Both the position numbers and the translations under genes were made by a program. Under the pieces are notes generated by a model that had not been told where the DNA came from, did not search any database, and saw only the letters and a list, made by a program, of their open reading frames with translations. A DNA stretch of 64,000 nt. Origin: Bradyrhizobium roseum. GTDB taxonomy: Bacteria; Pseudomonadota; Alphaproteobacteria; Rhizobiales; Xanthobacteraceae. The stretch covers positions 4,340,001 through 4,404,000 of the forward strand of contig NZ_CP129212.1 of NCBI RefSeq assembly GCF_030413175.1. The letters run 5' to 3'. Of this stretch, positions 15,532-23,286 are shown piece after piece (positions within the stretch are counted from its first letter, which is position 1; each line of letters begins with the position of its first letter).

Positions 15532-16401
15532 ATGACCAACGCCATCCTGACCGGCCTGATGCTGGGCGGCATGTATGCGCTCGTCGCCATGGGGCTCACG
15601 CTCCAGTACGGCGTCGCGCGCATCATGAACCTGTCCTACGGCGAGTTCCTGATTGCGGCGGCCTTTGCGTCGCACTGGCTGTTCACGGGCTGGGCGATCA
15701 GCCCGTTCGTCGGGCTGGTGCTGGTGGTTCCCCTCGCCTTCGGGCTGAATTATGCGATCTACAAGGTGCTGTTGACGCCGCTGGTGCGTCGCGCCCCCAA
15801 CCGCGACGCGCTGGAGGTCGACAGCATTCTGGCCACCTTCGGGCTGACCTTCGTCATTCAGGGCGCGATGCTGGCGATGTTCGGCGGGGCCTATTACAGC
15901 TACTCGTTCCTCGCCTTCCCGGTGCAGTTTCTCGGCGAGACCGTGGCGGCCAACCGCCTCGCCGCGCTCGGCATCACCATCCTGCTCGGCTTGTCCCTCT
16001 ATCTGGCGCTGACCCGGACCCGGGCCGGCACGGCGGTGCGCGCGGTGGCCGTAGATCCCTTTGCGGCGCAGCTCGTCGCAATCAATGTGCCGCAGGCCTC
16101 CGCGATCACCTTTGCGCTCGGCGGCGCGCTGGTGGCGGCGGCCGGCGTGCTGGTCTCTACGTTCCTCACCTTCAGCGCGTCATCCGGCGTGGTCTTCACC
16201 ATGAAGGCGCTGATCGTCGTGGTGATGGGCGGCGTCGGCAACATGATGGGCTGCCTGGTCGCCGGGCTGGCGCTGGGGCTCAGCGAGGCGCTGGTCGCGT
16301 CCTATGTCGATCCCGGGTTGACGCTGGCGGTCAACTTTGCCCTGTTTCTCGCCGTGCTGCTGGTGAAGCCGGCCGGCCTGTTCGGCAGGGCGACGCGATG
16401 A
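15532..16401 (+). CDS. ABC transporter permease, LivH type
   Basis: An inner-membrane permease of 289 residues with about eight hydrophobic spans. Family motifs include GLMLGGMYALVAMGLTLQYG at the start, the RIMNLSYGEF segment, the conserved ALGGALVAAAGVL stretch and VVVMGGVGNMMGCLVAGLAL near the end. It begins 27 bases after the binding protein, and its stop overlaps the start of the next permease (ATGA). It forms the membrane channel with the 16398 product. Confidence 0.95.
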   Translation: MTNAILTGLMLGGMYALVAMGLTLQYGVARIMNLSYGEFLIAAAFASHWLFTGWAISPFVGLVLVVPLAFGLNYAIYKVLLTPLVRRAPNRDALEVDSILATFGLTFVIQGAMLAMFGGAYYSYSFLAFPVQFLGETVAANRLAALGITILLGLSLYLALTRTRAGTAVRAVAVDPFAAQLVAINVPQASAITFALGGALVAAAGVLVSTFLTFSASSGVVFTMKALIVVVMGGVGNMMGCLVAGLALGLSEALVASYVDPGLTLAVNFALFLAVLLVKPAGLFGRATR

Positions 16402-17342
16402 CCGCGCGAACCGCAGGCCTTGCAATCCTGGCGCTGGCGGCGTTTGCGCTGCTGGCGTTCGTGCCGCGCCTCGGCAATCCCTATTATCTCGCGCTCGCCA
16501 TCAGCCTGCTGCAATACACCGTGCTGGCAACGGCCTGGGGGATGTTCTCCGGGCCGACGCGCTATGTTTCGCTGGCGACCACCGCGTTCTTCGGCGTCGG
16601 GGCCTACACGGTGGCGGTGCTCGGCGAGATATTGCCGTGGCCGGTGGTGCTGTTGATATCGGCGGGGCTCGGCGCCATCGTGGCCGCCCTTGTCGGGCTC
16701 TCGACGCTGCGCCTGAGCGGCGTCTACTTCGTCATCTTCACGTTCGGCCTGACCGAACTGATCCGCCAGCTCGTGGTCTGGTTCGAGGTCAACAAGTCGC
16801 GCGTGCTCGGGCGCTATGTCTTCGTCAACATCACCCAGGCCGATATCTACTGGCAATTGCTGGCGCTGACCGCCGCCGTGTTCCTGCTGGGCTGGCTGAT
16901 CGCGCGCTCGCGCTTGGGCTTCGCATTGCGGGTAATCGGCGAGGACGAAACGGTCGCAAAGCATTGCGGGATCGATACGACGTTCGCCAAGGTCGCCTTG
17001 TTCACGATCAGCGCCACGGTGATGACGCTGGCCGGCGCGATCATGGCGCCGCGCTGGACCTATATCGAACCGTCGATCGCCTTCAATTCGATGATCTCGT
17101 TCCAGGTGCTGATCATGGCGCTGCTCGGCGGCGCGCACCGGCTGTGGGGACCGGTGCTCGGCGCCGTGCCGCTGACGCTGTTGTTCGAACTCTTGAGCGC
17201 GCGGTTTCCGAACACGTTTACGATCATCCTCGGCTGCATTTTTCTCCTGATCGTCTACCTGCTGCCCCGCGGCGTGGCGGGACTGTTGGAAAAGCTCGCG
17301 GCAACGCCGGGCGACAAGGCCACGCAACGGGTGGCCGCATGA
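16398..17342 (+). CDS. ABC transporter permease, LivM type
   Basis: An inner-membrane permease of 314 residues. It shows the LivM pattern: several N-terminal spans, YVSLATTAFFGVGAYT, the conserved LRLSGVYFVIFTFGL segment, the cytoplasmic loop contacting the ATPases (RSRLGFALRVIGEDETVAKHCGID) and a C-terminal GVAGLLEKL. The start codon overlaps the stop of the LivH-type gene, and its stop overlaps the start of the ATPase gene, so the run is translationally coupled. Confidence 0.95.
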   Translation: MTARTAGLAILALAAFALLAFVPRLGNPYYLALAISLLQYTVLATAWGMFSGPTRYVSLATTAFFGVGAYTVAVLGEILPWPVVLLISAGLGAIVAALVGLSTLRLSGVYFVIFTFGLTELIRQLVVWFEVNKSRVLGRYVFVNITQADIYWQLLALTAAVFLLGWLIARSRLGFALRVIGEDETVAKHCGIDTTFAKVALFTISATVMTLAGAIMAPRWTYIEPSIAFNSMISFQVLIMALLGGAHRLWGPVLGAVPLTLLFELLSARFPNTFTIILGCIFLLIVYLLPRGVAGLLEKLAATPGDKATQRVAA

Positions 17343-18088
17343 CCGGGCCAAGCAACACGGCCGTGCTCGAAGTCGACGGCCTGCGGCGCGCGTTCGGCGG
17401 GCTGGTCGCGGTCAACGATCTCGGCTTTGCCGTCGAGCACGGCGAGATCATGGGCCTGCTCGGCCCCAACGGGTCCGGCAAGACGACCGCGCTCAACCTG
17501 ATGTCCGGCGTGCTGCGGCCCGATGCCGGCTCGATCCGACTGGGTGGCAAGGACATCGCGGGCCTTGCCGCGTACCGGATCGCGCGGCTCGGCCTGGCAC
17601 GAACGTTTCAGCTCGTCCGCGTGCTCGACGGCATGGATTGCCGCGAGAACATCCGCGCCGGGCTGGCGTTCCAGAAGCCGCATCTGCCCACGGCCGAATC
17701 CGAGGTGCGGATCGATACGCTGCTCGACCGCGTCGGCCTCGCCGGGCACGGCCGGCGGCCGGCGGCGGACCTGACCTATATCGATCGCAAGCGGCTGGAG
17801 CTTGCCCGTGCGCTGGCCGCCAGGCCGCGCCTGCTGCTGCTCGACGAATGGCTCGCCGGCCTCAATCCATCCGAACTCATGATCGGCATCGCGCTGATCA
17901 GGTCGCTGAAGGCCGACGGCATCACCATCGTGCTGGTCGAGCACGTCATGAACGCGGTGCGCGCGCTGTGCGACCGCTGCGTGGTGATGAGCGGCGGCCG
18001 CAAGATCGCCGAAGGCGCAACCGCCGACGTGCTGAGCGATGCGGCGGTCGTCAAAGCCTATCTCGGCGGGGTGGCCGCCGATGCTTGA
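17339..18088 (+). CDS. ABC transporter ATP-binding protein, LivG type
   Basis: A protein of 249 residues. Walker A is GPNGSGKTT, Walker B is LLLLDEWLAG and the switch His is in LVEHVM. The signature position reads LTYIDRKRLELARAL, not LSGGQ, a degenerate form common among LivG proteins. Start and stop overlap the neighbouring genes. It pairs with the LivF-type ATPase to power the importer. Confidence 0.94.
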   Translation: MTGPSNTAVLEVDGLRRAFGGLVAVNDLGFAVEHGEIMGLLGPNGSGKTTALNLMSGVLRPDAGSIRLGGKDIAGLAAYRIARLGLARTFQLVRVLDGMDCRENIRAGLAFQKPHLPTAESEVRIDTLLDRVGLAGHGRRPAADLTYIDRKRLELARALAARPRLLLLDEWLAGLNPSELMIGIALIRSLKADGITIVLVEHVMNAVRALCDRCVVMSGGRKIAEGATADVLSDAAVVKAYLGGVAADA

Positions 18089-20288
18089 GGTGAAGAATCT
18101 CAGCCTGGCCTATGGCCTGCATCGCGCGCTCGACAATGTCGCGCTCGATGTCGGGCGCGGCGAGATCGTGACCATCCTCGGCGCCAACGGCGCCGGCAAG
18201 ACCTCGCTGCTGAAAGCCGTCGCGGGCGTGGCGCGGGCGCTGCCGGGCAAGCAGGTGCGGCTCGGCGGCCGCGATATCTCCGCACTTCCACCGCACGAGA
18301 TCGTCGAAAGCGGGCTGGCGCTGGTGCCGGAAGGGCGCGGCATTTTTGGCGAGCTGACGGTGAAGGAGAACCTCCTGCTCGGTGCCAACCCGAAGCGCGC
18401 CCGCGACGGCGAGGCCGCGCGGCGCGAGACGGTACTCGCCCTGTTTCCGCGCTTGAGCGAACGCGCCGGCCAGATCGCGCGCACCATGAGCGGCGGCGAA
18501 CAGCAGATGCTCGCCATCGGCCGCGCGCTGATGTCCAACCCGGATATTCTCCTGCTCGACGAACCGTCGCTCGGGCTGTCGCCGGCCATGGTGCATGAAC
18601 TGTTCGCGACCCTGCGGCGGGTGCGCGAGGCCGGCGTCGGCCTGCTGCTCGTCGAGCAGAACGCGCAGGAAAGCCTTGCCATCGCCGATCGCGGCTATGT
18701 GCTCGAAAACGGCGTTATCACCGGCCACGGCAGCGCCGCTCACCTGAAGTCCGATCCTGCCGTCCAGCGCGCCTATCTCGGCGGTCCGCCGCCGGCCGCT
18801 ACACCCTCACGCAACGTCACGTCCAAGGAGAAAGCCATGCACGAAATCACGCTGCTGCTCGAGAGCAAGGATGTCCCGGCGTCGAACGGCGCGACGTTCG
18901 ATCGGCTCAATCCCGTCACCGGCGATATCGCCAGCCGCGCCGCGGCGGCGCAGATCGCGGATGCGAAGCGGGCGGCCGACACGGCCGCCGCCGCCTTCCC
19001 GGCGTGGTCGGCCACCGGCCCGAATGCCCGGCGCGCGATCCTGCTGAAGGCTGCCGACCTGCTGGCAGCGAAAGCCCCGCAGTTCATCGAGCTGATGGCG
19101 GCCGAGACCGGGGCGACCGCCGGCTGGGCCGGCTTCAACGTCCACCTCGCGGCCGGCATGCTGCGCGAGGCGGCGTCGATGACCACGCAGATTTCCGGCG
19201 AAGTCATTCCCTCCGACAAGCCGGGCTGCATCGCGATGGCCATCCGCCAGCCCGCCGGCGTGGTGCTGAGCATGGCGCCGTGGAACGCGCCGGTCATTTT
19301 GGGCGTACGCGCGGTGGCGCTGCCGCTGGCCTGCGGCAACACGGTGGTGCTGAAGGCGTCCGAAATCTGCCCCGGCACGCACCGGCTGATCGCCGAATGC
19401 CTGCGCGACGCGGGCCTGCCGCCCGGCGTGCTCAACGTCATCACCAACGCGCCGGAAGACGCGCCGGCCCTGATCGAAATGCTGATCGGCCATCCCGCGG
19501 TGCGCCGGGTCAATTTCACCGGCTCCACGCGCGTCGGCCGCATCATCGCGCAGGTCGCGGCCAAATATCTCAAGCCGGCGCTGCTCGAACTCGGCGGCAA
19601 GGCGCCGATGATCGTGCTCGACGATGCCGATATCGATGCGGCAGTGGCCGCCGCGGCGTTCGGCGCGTTCATGAACCAGGGCCAGATCTGCATGTCGACC
19701 GAGCGCCTCGTCGTCGACGAGAAGGTCGCCGACGCGTTCGTGACCAAGCTCGCGGCAAAGGCCGGATCGCTGGTCGCCGGCGATCCCCGCAAGGGCAACA
19801 CGCCGCTGGGATCCTTGATCGGCGCCGATGCCGCGGCGCGCATCCAGGCGCTGATCAATGACGCCGTCAGCAAGGGCGCCAAGGTGGTCGCCGGCGGCCG
19901 CAGCGAGGGCACGCTGATGTCGGCGACCGTGATCGACGGCGTCAACTCGTCGATGCGCATCTATAACGAGGAATCGTTCGGTCCGGTGGTATCGATCGTG
20001 CGGGTCAACGGCGCGGACGAAGCGGTGCGCGTCGCCAATGACACCGAGTACGGGCTCTCCGCCGCCGTGTTCGGCCGCGATATCGCCCGTGCGCTGGAAA
20101 TTGCCAAGCGCATCGATTCCGGCATCTGCCACGTCAACGGCCCGACGGTGCACGACGAGGCGCAGATGCCGTTCGGCGGCGTCAAGGCATCGGGTTACGG
20201 CCGCTTCGGCGGCAAGGCCGGCATCGCCGAATTCACGGAATTGCGCTGGATCACGATCGAGACCGGACCGCAGCATTATCCGATCTAG
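18081..20288 (+). CDS. LivF-type ABC ATPase reading in frame into an aldehyde dehydrogenase (735-residue fusion frame)
   Basis: The frame opens at ATG 18081, overlapping the LivG-type gene. Residues 1-235 form a complete LivF-type ATPase (Walker A GANGAGKTS, signature MSGGEQQMLAIGRAL, Walker B LLLDEPSLGLSP, switch LLLVEQNAQ) and reach the usual family end (HLKSDPAVQRAYLGG). No stop follows. A linker of about 17 residues (PPPAATPSRNVTSKEKA) leads directly into the aldehyde dehydrogenase Met at residue 253. Either a genuine fusion is made, or the dehydrogenase is also translated separately from its own ribosome site (AAGGAG, 18825-18830). A lost stop by mutation or sequencing error cannot be excluded. 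The ATPase would complete the importer. Confidence 0.85.
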   Translation: MLEVKNLSLAYGLHRALDNVALDVGRGEIVTILGANGAGKTSLLKAVAGVARALPGKQVRLGGRDISALPPHEIVESGLALVPEGRGIFGELTVKENLLLGANPKRARDGEAARRETVLALFPRLSERAGQIARTMSGGEQQMLAIGRALMSNPDILLLDEPSLGLSPAMVHELFATLRRVREAGVGLLLVEQNAQESLAIADRGYVLENGVITGHGSAAHLKSDPAVQRAYLGGPPPAATPSRNVTSKEKAMHEITLLLESKDVPASNGATFDRLNPVTGDIASRAAAAQIADAKRAADTAAAAFPAWSATGPNARRAILLKAADLLAAKAPQFIELMAAETGATAGWAGFNVHLAAGMLREAASMTTQISGEVIPSDKPGCIAMAIRQPAGVVLSMAPWNAPVILGVRAVALPLACGNTVVLKASEICPGTHRLIAECLRDAGLPPGVLNVITNAPEDAPALIEMLIGHPAVRRVNFTGSTRVGRIIAQVAAKYLKPALLELGGKAPMIVLDDADIDAAVAAAAFGAFMNQGQICMSTERLVVDEKVADAFVTKLAAKAGSLVAGDPRKGNTPLGSLIGADAAARIQALINDAVSKGAKVVAGGRSEGTLMSATVIDGVNSSMRIYNEESFGPVVSIVRVNGADEAVRVANDTEYGLSAAVFGRDIARALEIAKRIDSGICHVNGPTVHDEAQMPFGGVKASGYGRFGGKAGIAEFTELRWITIETGPQHYPI
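18837..20288 (+). CDS. Aldehyde dehydrogenase, vanillin/salicylaldehyde dehydrogenase type
   Basis: A product of 483 residues if begun at the internal ATG 18837, which has its own AAGGAGAAAGCC ribosome site and gives the normal family length. It oxidises an aldehyde to the acid with NAD(P)+. Visible features: the NAD-binding FTGSTRVG (227-234), the general base Glu251 in LELGGKAP, and the nucleophile Cys285 in NQGQICMSTER. The stretch PWNAPVILGVRA and the ICMSTER context fit the aromatic-aldehyde subgroup best. With the uptake genes upstream it suggests import and oxidation of an aromatic compound (inference). It is in frame with the LivF-type ATPase without an intervening stop. Confidence 0.92.
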   Translation: MHEITLLLESKDVPASNGATFDRLNPVTGDIASRAAAAQIADAKRAADTAAAAFPAWSATGPNARRAILLKAADLLAAKAPQFIELMAAETGATAGWAGFNVHLAAGMLREAASMTTQISGEVIPSDKPGCIAMAIRQPAGVVLSMAPWNAPVILGVRAVALPLACGNTVVLKASEICPGTHRLIAECLRDAGLPPGVLNVITNAPEDAPALIEMLIGHPAVRRVNFTGSTRVGRIIAQVAAKYLKPALLELGGKAPMIVLDDADIDAAVAAAAFGAFMNQGQICMSTERLVVDEKVADAFVTKLAAKAGSLVAGDPRKGNTPLGSLIGADAAARIQALINDAVSKGAKVVAGGRSEGTLMSATVIDGVNSSMRIYNEESFGPVVSIVRVNGADEAVRVANDTEYGLSAAVFGRDIARALEIAKRIDSGICHVNGPTVHDEAQMPFGGVKASGYGRFGGKAGIAEFTELRWITIETGPQHYPI

Positions 20289-20343
20289 GAAGAAGCGTAG
20301 GTGCCAGCCAACGACGATAGCCGTTTGTTGTTGCCACTGTTTC

Positions 20344-20368
20344 CCGGGGTCGCTTCGCTCACCCGGGC
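20344..20368. repeat. Palindromic intergenic element (CCCGGG arms)
   Basis: CCCGGG at 20344-20349 and 20363-20368 flank GTCGCTTCGCTCA, giving a hairpin with an inner GCTTCGC turn. On the minus strand this reads as a CCCGGGTGAGCGAAGCGAC element, a type I recall as frequent between genes in Bradyrhizobium. It lies between the convergent aldehyde dehydrogenase and tonB genes and may end both transcripts. Confidence 0.55.
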
Positions 20369-20397
20369 TACAAGCTACGAGCCTGGCGTCAGCGCGC

Positions 20398-21189
20398 TCA
20401 GCCCTTGGTCTTGACGCGGAAGATCACGGGCAACGTGAAAGTCAGGCCTTCGTCGGCGATGACGGGGGGCGGCATCGGCACCGGGTCGGAGCGGCGCACC
20501 ATCGCCAGTGCGGCCTCGTCGAACGCCGCATCCCCCGAGCCCTTTTCAATATCGGTCGCGAGCACATGGCCCATGCGGTCGAGGGTGAAGCGGATCTGGA
20601 TCTCGGCGGATTTCTGCTGGCGCTCCTTCGGGTAGCGCTTGTGCTTGTCGAGATGCGCGACCAGCTCCTTCTGCCAGGTGACGCGCGCGCGCCTTGCGCT
20701 CTCGCCGGAGCCGATCACGGGCGCGACAGACTTCGGCCCTTCCGGGATCACTTCCGAACTCGGCGTCGCGGTGGCTTCGGCGGCAACCGACTCGGTGGAC
20801 GCCTGGGTCTGCACCGCCGCGATCTTCGGATCATCCTCCTGCGGCTTCTTCGACTCGGTCTCCGTCACCAACCGGTCGGCCTCGTCCTGTTCGGTCGGCT
20901 TGTCCTGCGGCAGGTCGGTTTCCTTGACCTCGGCCTTCTGCTCGTTGAGCTGCGGCGACGCCGCGGAAGCGTCGGTGTCGGGGCCGGGCGGCAGATCGGT
21001 GACTTCGCGACGCACCGCCGCCATTTCAAGACCGACCTCGATCGCCGTGGCGCCCAGCGCGTCGTCGGACTCTTCAGCCTGCAACTGCACGATCGCCAGC
21101 GCCGCGCCGCCGGCATGCAGCGCGAGCGCGATCACCGCGGCGAGGACCCAGAGCCGCCGGGACGGTTTGTGATCGTCGAGACCGGTCAA
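20398..21189 (-). CDS. tonB: TonB energy-transducing protein
   Basis: A protein of 263 residues. N-terminal inner-membrane anchor (about 13-34, WVLAAVIALALHAGGAALAI), a long periplasmic Glu/Pro/Lys-rich region (about 70-165), and a C-terminal TonB domain (about 170-255: WQKELVAHLDKHKRYP, IQIRFTLDRMGHVL, FDEAALAMVRRSDPVPMPP). It starts at TTG 21189, overlapping the exbD stop; no ATG fits. It is last in the iron operon and couples ExbB-ExbD to the outer-membrane receptor at 23287. Confidence 0.93.
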   Translation of the reverse strand: MTGLDDHKPSRRLWVLAAVIALALHAGGAALAIVQLQAEESDDALGATAIEVGLEMAAVRREVTDLPPGPDTDASAASPQLNEQKAEVKETDLPQDKPTEQDEADRLVTETESKKPQEDDPKIAAVQTQASTESVAAEATATPSSEVIPEGPKSVAPVIGSGESARRARVTWQKELVAHLDKHKRYPKERQQKSAEIQIRFTLDRMGHVLATDIEKGSGDAAFDEAALAMVRRSDPVPMPPPVIADEGLTFTLPVIFRVKTKG

Positions 21190-21647
21190 GGCTTTGCCGG
21201 CGCCGCTTGCGCCGCTGTGTCCGGAACGCCTTCCAGCGCCACCAGCTTGATCTTGGAGTAGCCGCCGGCGCGCAGGATTTCGAGAATGTCCATCAACTCG
21301 CCATAAGGCACGGCGCGGTCGGCGCGCAGGAAGACGTGCCGCTCCTTGGTCATGTCGGGCATCGTATCGAGCGAGCGCACCAGGTCGACGCGCTTGACCA
21401 TGTTCTCCCCGATCGCCACCGAAAGATCCGGCTTGATGCTGACATAGGTCGGCTTGTCCGGCTTCTTCTGCGGGCTCGCCGTCGAGGTCGGCAGGTCGAT
21501 CGGCAGGTCGACGGTCGACAGCGGTGCCGCCACCATGAAGATGATCAGCAGGACCAGAATGACGTCGATGAACGGCGTGACGTTGATCTCGTGCGATTCC
21601 GCGAAATCGTCGTCATCGGCATCGTTATCTGCGAGTGACGCGCCCAT
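21186..21647 (-). CDS. exbD: ExbD biopolymer transport protein
   Basis: A protein of 153 residues. Short acidic cytoplasmic N-terminus (DNDADDDDFAESHEINVTPF), a single span with the conserved proton-path Asp (FIDVILVLLIIFMVAAPLS), then the periplasmic domain (VDLPIDLPTS, FLRADRAVPYGELMDILEIL). It lies 3 bases after exbB and overlaps the tonB start. It forms the proton-driven motor with ExbB for TonB. Confidence 0.96.
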   Translation of the reverse strand: MGASLADNDADDDDFAESHEINVTPFIDVILVLLIIFMVAAPLSTVDLPIDLPTSTASPQKKPDKPTYVSIKPDLSVAIGENMVKRVDLVRSLDTMPDMTKERHVFLRADRAVPYGELMDILEILRAGGYSKIKLVALEGVPDTAAQAAPAKP

Positions 21648-21650
21648 GGC

Positions 21651-22598
21651 CTACTCCGCTGCGCCGCGGCTGCGCTGGCCGCCGCTGACATGAGTACCGG
21701 AGACATGGGTGCGGTCGAGGTCGCGCGACAGCAGCCGCCCCGCGGCGCCCGATGCGCGGTTGACCAGTTCGAGGTAGCCTTTGGTCACGCGTGAGAAGTG
21801 ATTGTAGATGATGACCGCTGGGATCGCCGCGACCAGACCGATGGCGGTGGCGAGCAGCGCTTCGGCGATGCCGGGCGCCACCACGGCGAGGTTTGTGGTC
21901 TGCGATTTCGAAATACCGATGAAGCTGTTCATGATGCCCCAGACGGTGCCGAACAATCCGACAAAGGGCGAGGTCGCGCCGATGGTCGCGAGCAGCCCCA
22001 TGCCGAGCCGGACCCGCCGGGCCTCGGCGCGCATGATTTCAGCAAAACTGGAGGCGGCGCGCTCCTTGATACCGGCGTCGCTCGAGATGCCTGCCGACAG
22101 CCGCGCCTCGCGCATCGCCGCCGCCAGGAAGGACGCCAGCACGGAGCCCTTGGAGCCCAGCGCGAATTGCGCTTCCGCCAGCGACCGCGCGTCGGCGATC
22201 TTGGTCAGCGCCGAGCGCACTTTGCGCTGAACCACGCTCAGCTCGAGCATCTTGGCGATGAAGATCGTCCAGGTCACCAGCGAGGCAAAGGCAAGGCCGA
22301 GCATCACCGCCTTGACCACGATGTCGGCCGATTTGAACATCGTCCAGGGCGACAATTCCTTCAGTTCGGCGGCGGCGGCCTTCAGCGATTTGGCCTCGCG
22401 CTCGGCCGGCGTGGCGGCATCCGAAGGCACAGCCGGCGCCGCCTGGGGCAGCGCGGCCGGAGGTTGTGCCGGAGCCTGCTGGGCCACAGGCGTCTGCTGG
22501 GCCAAGGTCTGAGCGACAGCCGGCGCCGCCAGCTGTGGCATCGCCAGCGCGCAGACCACTGCAACCGTCATCGCGCGAGAAAGAGACATGTTCATCAT
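21651..22598 (-). CDS. exbB: ExbB biopolymer transport protein
   Basis: A protein of 315 residues from ATG 22598 (MMNMSLSR); the ATG overlaps the stop of piuC, and two further Met codons follow within 10 bases. It has an N-terminal signal-like segment ending APAVAQ, a Gln/Pro/Ala-rich periplasmic stretch typical of long ExbB proteins, and a MotA/TolQ/ExbB domain with three spans ([53 protein letters not shown]). Confidence 0.95.
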   Translation of the reverse strand: MMNMSLSRAMTVAVVCALAMPQLAAPAVAQTLAQQTPVAQQAPAQPPAALPQAAPAVPSDAATPAEREAKSLKAAAAELKELSPWTMFKSADIVVKAVMLGLAFASLVTWTIFIAKMLELSVVQRKVRSALTKIADARSLAEAQFALGSKGSVLASFLAAAMREARLSAGISSDAGIKERAASSFAEIMRAEARRVRLGMGLLATIGATSPFVGLFGTVWGIMNSFIGISKSQTTNLAVVAPGIAEALLATAIGLVAAIPAVIIYNHFSRVTKGYLELVNRASGAAGRLLSRDLDRTHVSGTHVSGGQRSRGAAE

Positions 22599-23284
22599 AC
22601 TTCGGCCCAATAGCGGATCAGGTTGTGATAAATACCGGTCAATTTGACCGTTTCGGGGTCGTCCCTTCCCAGCCGCTCCACCAGGGCCTGGATCGAGGTA
22701 TCAAGATCGAAGATCAGACTGCGGGCGTGGGCATCCCGTACCATGCTCTGCAGCCAGAAAAAAGACGCCACACGCATACCTCGTGTGACGGGCGTGACCA
22801 GATGCAAGCTGGACGCAGGATAAAGCACGAGGTCCCCGGCCGCGAGCTTGATCTCGTGGGAACCATAGAGATCCTCGACCACCAATTCGCCCCCATCATA
22901 CTCGTCCGGCTCCGACAGAAACAGCGTCACCGACAGGTCGGTCCGGATCCGCTGGCCGGTGAGGCGATCTCCCCTCACCGCGTTGTCGACATGGAGGCCG
23001 AAATGGTGCCCGCCGGAGGCCGCGTAGCGATTAAATAGCGGCGGAAAGATCTGCAGCGGGATCGCCGCCGAGATGAATCGGGGGCTCGCGGTCAGCGCCG
23101 ACAGCACGCGGTTGCCGAGCGCACGCGCAGGCTCGCTGTCCGGCGGCAGCTGCTCGTTGCGCTTGACCATGGCCGATTGGGCTCCGGCCGTGGAGCGGCC
23201 GTCCTCCCAGGCGGAGGCGTCCATGATGCGGCGGAAATCCGCCACATCATCCTTGCTGAGGACCTCAGGGATACAGACCAGCAC
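22595..23284 (-). CDS. piuC: PKHD-type Fe(II)/2-oxoglutarate dioxygenase (PiuC/YbiX family)
   Basis: A protein of 229 residues from a GTG start, 2 bases after the receptor stop. Prolyl-4-hydroxylase-like fold with the iron triad His98-Asp100 (FGLHVDN) and His161 (SSLHLVTPV), and Arg168 ([11 protein letters not shown]) for 2-oxoglutarate. This family is habitually encoded beside Fiu/PiuA-type catecholate siderophore receptors, as here, though its substrate is unsettled. The length is normal. Confidence 0.93.
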   Translation of the reverse strand: MLVCIPEVLSKDDVADFRRIMDASAWEDGRSTAGAQSAMVKRNEQLPPDSEPARALGNRVLSALTASPRFISAAIPLQIFPPLFNRYAASGGHHFGLHVDNAVRGDRLTGQRIRTDLSVTLFLSEPDEYDGGELVVEDLYGSHEIKLAAGDLVLYPASSLHLVTPVTRGMRVASFFWLQSMVRDAHARSLIFDLDTSIQALVERLGRDDPETVKLTGIYHNLIRYWAEV

Positions 23285-23286
23285 GC

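Noticed and set aside
15399..18088. Two very long plus-strand frames overlapping the permease genes in another phase
   Set aside because: The first parts are Arg/Gly/Ala-rich shifted readings of the LivH- and LivM-type genes; only the in-phase ends correspond to real genes.
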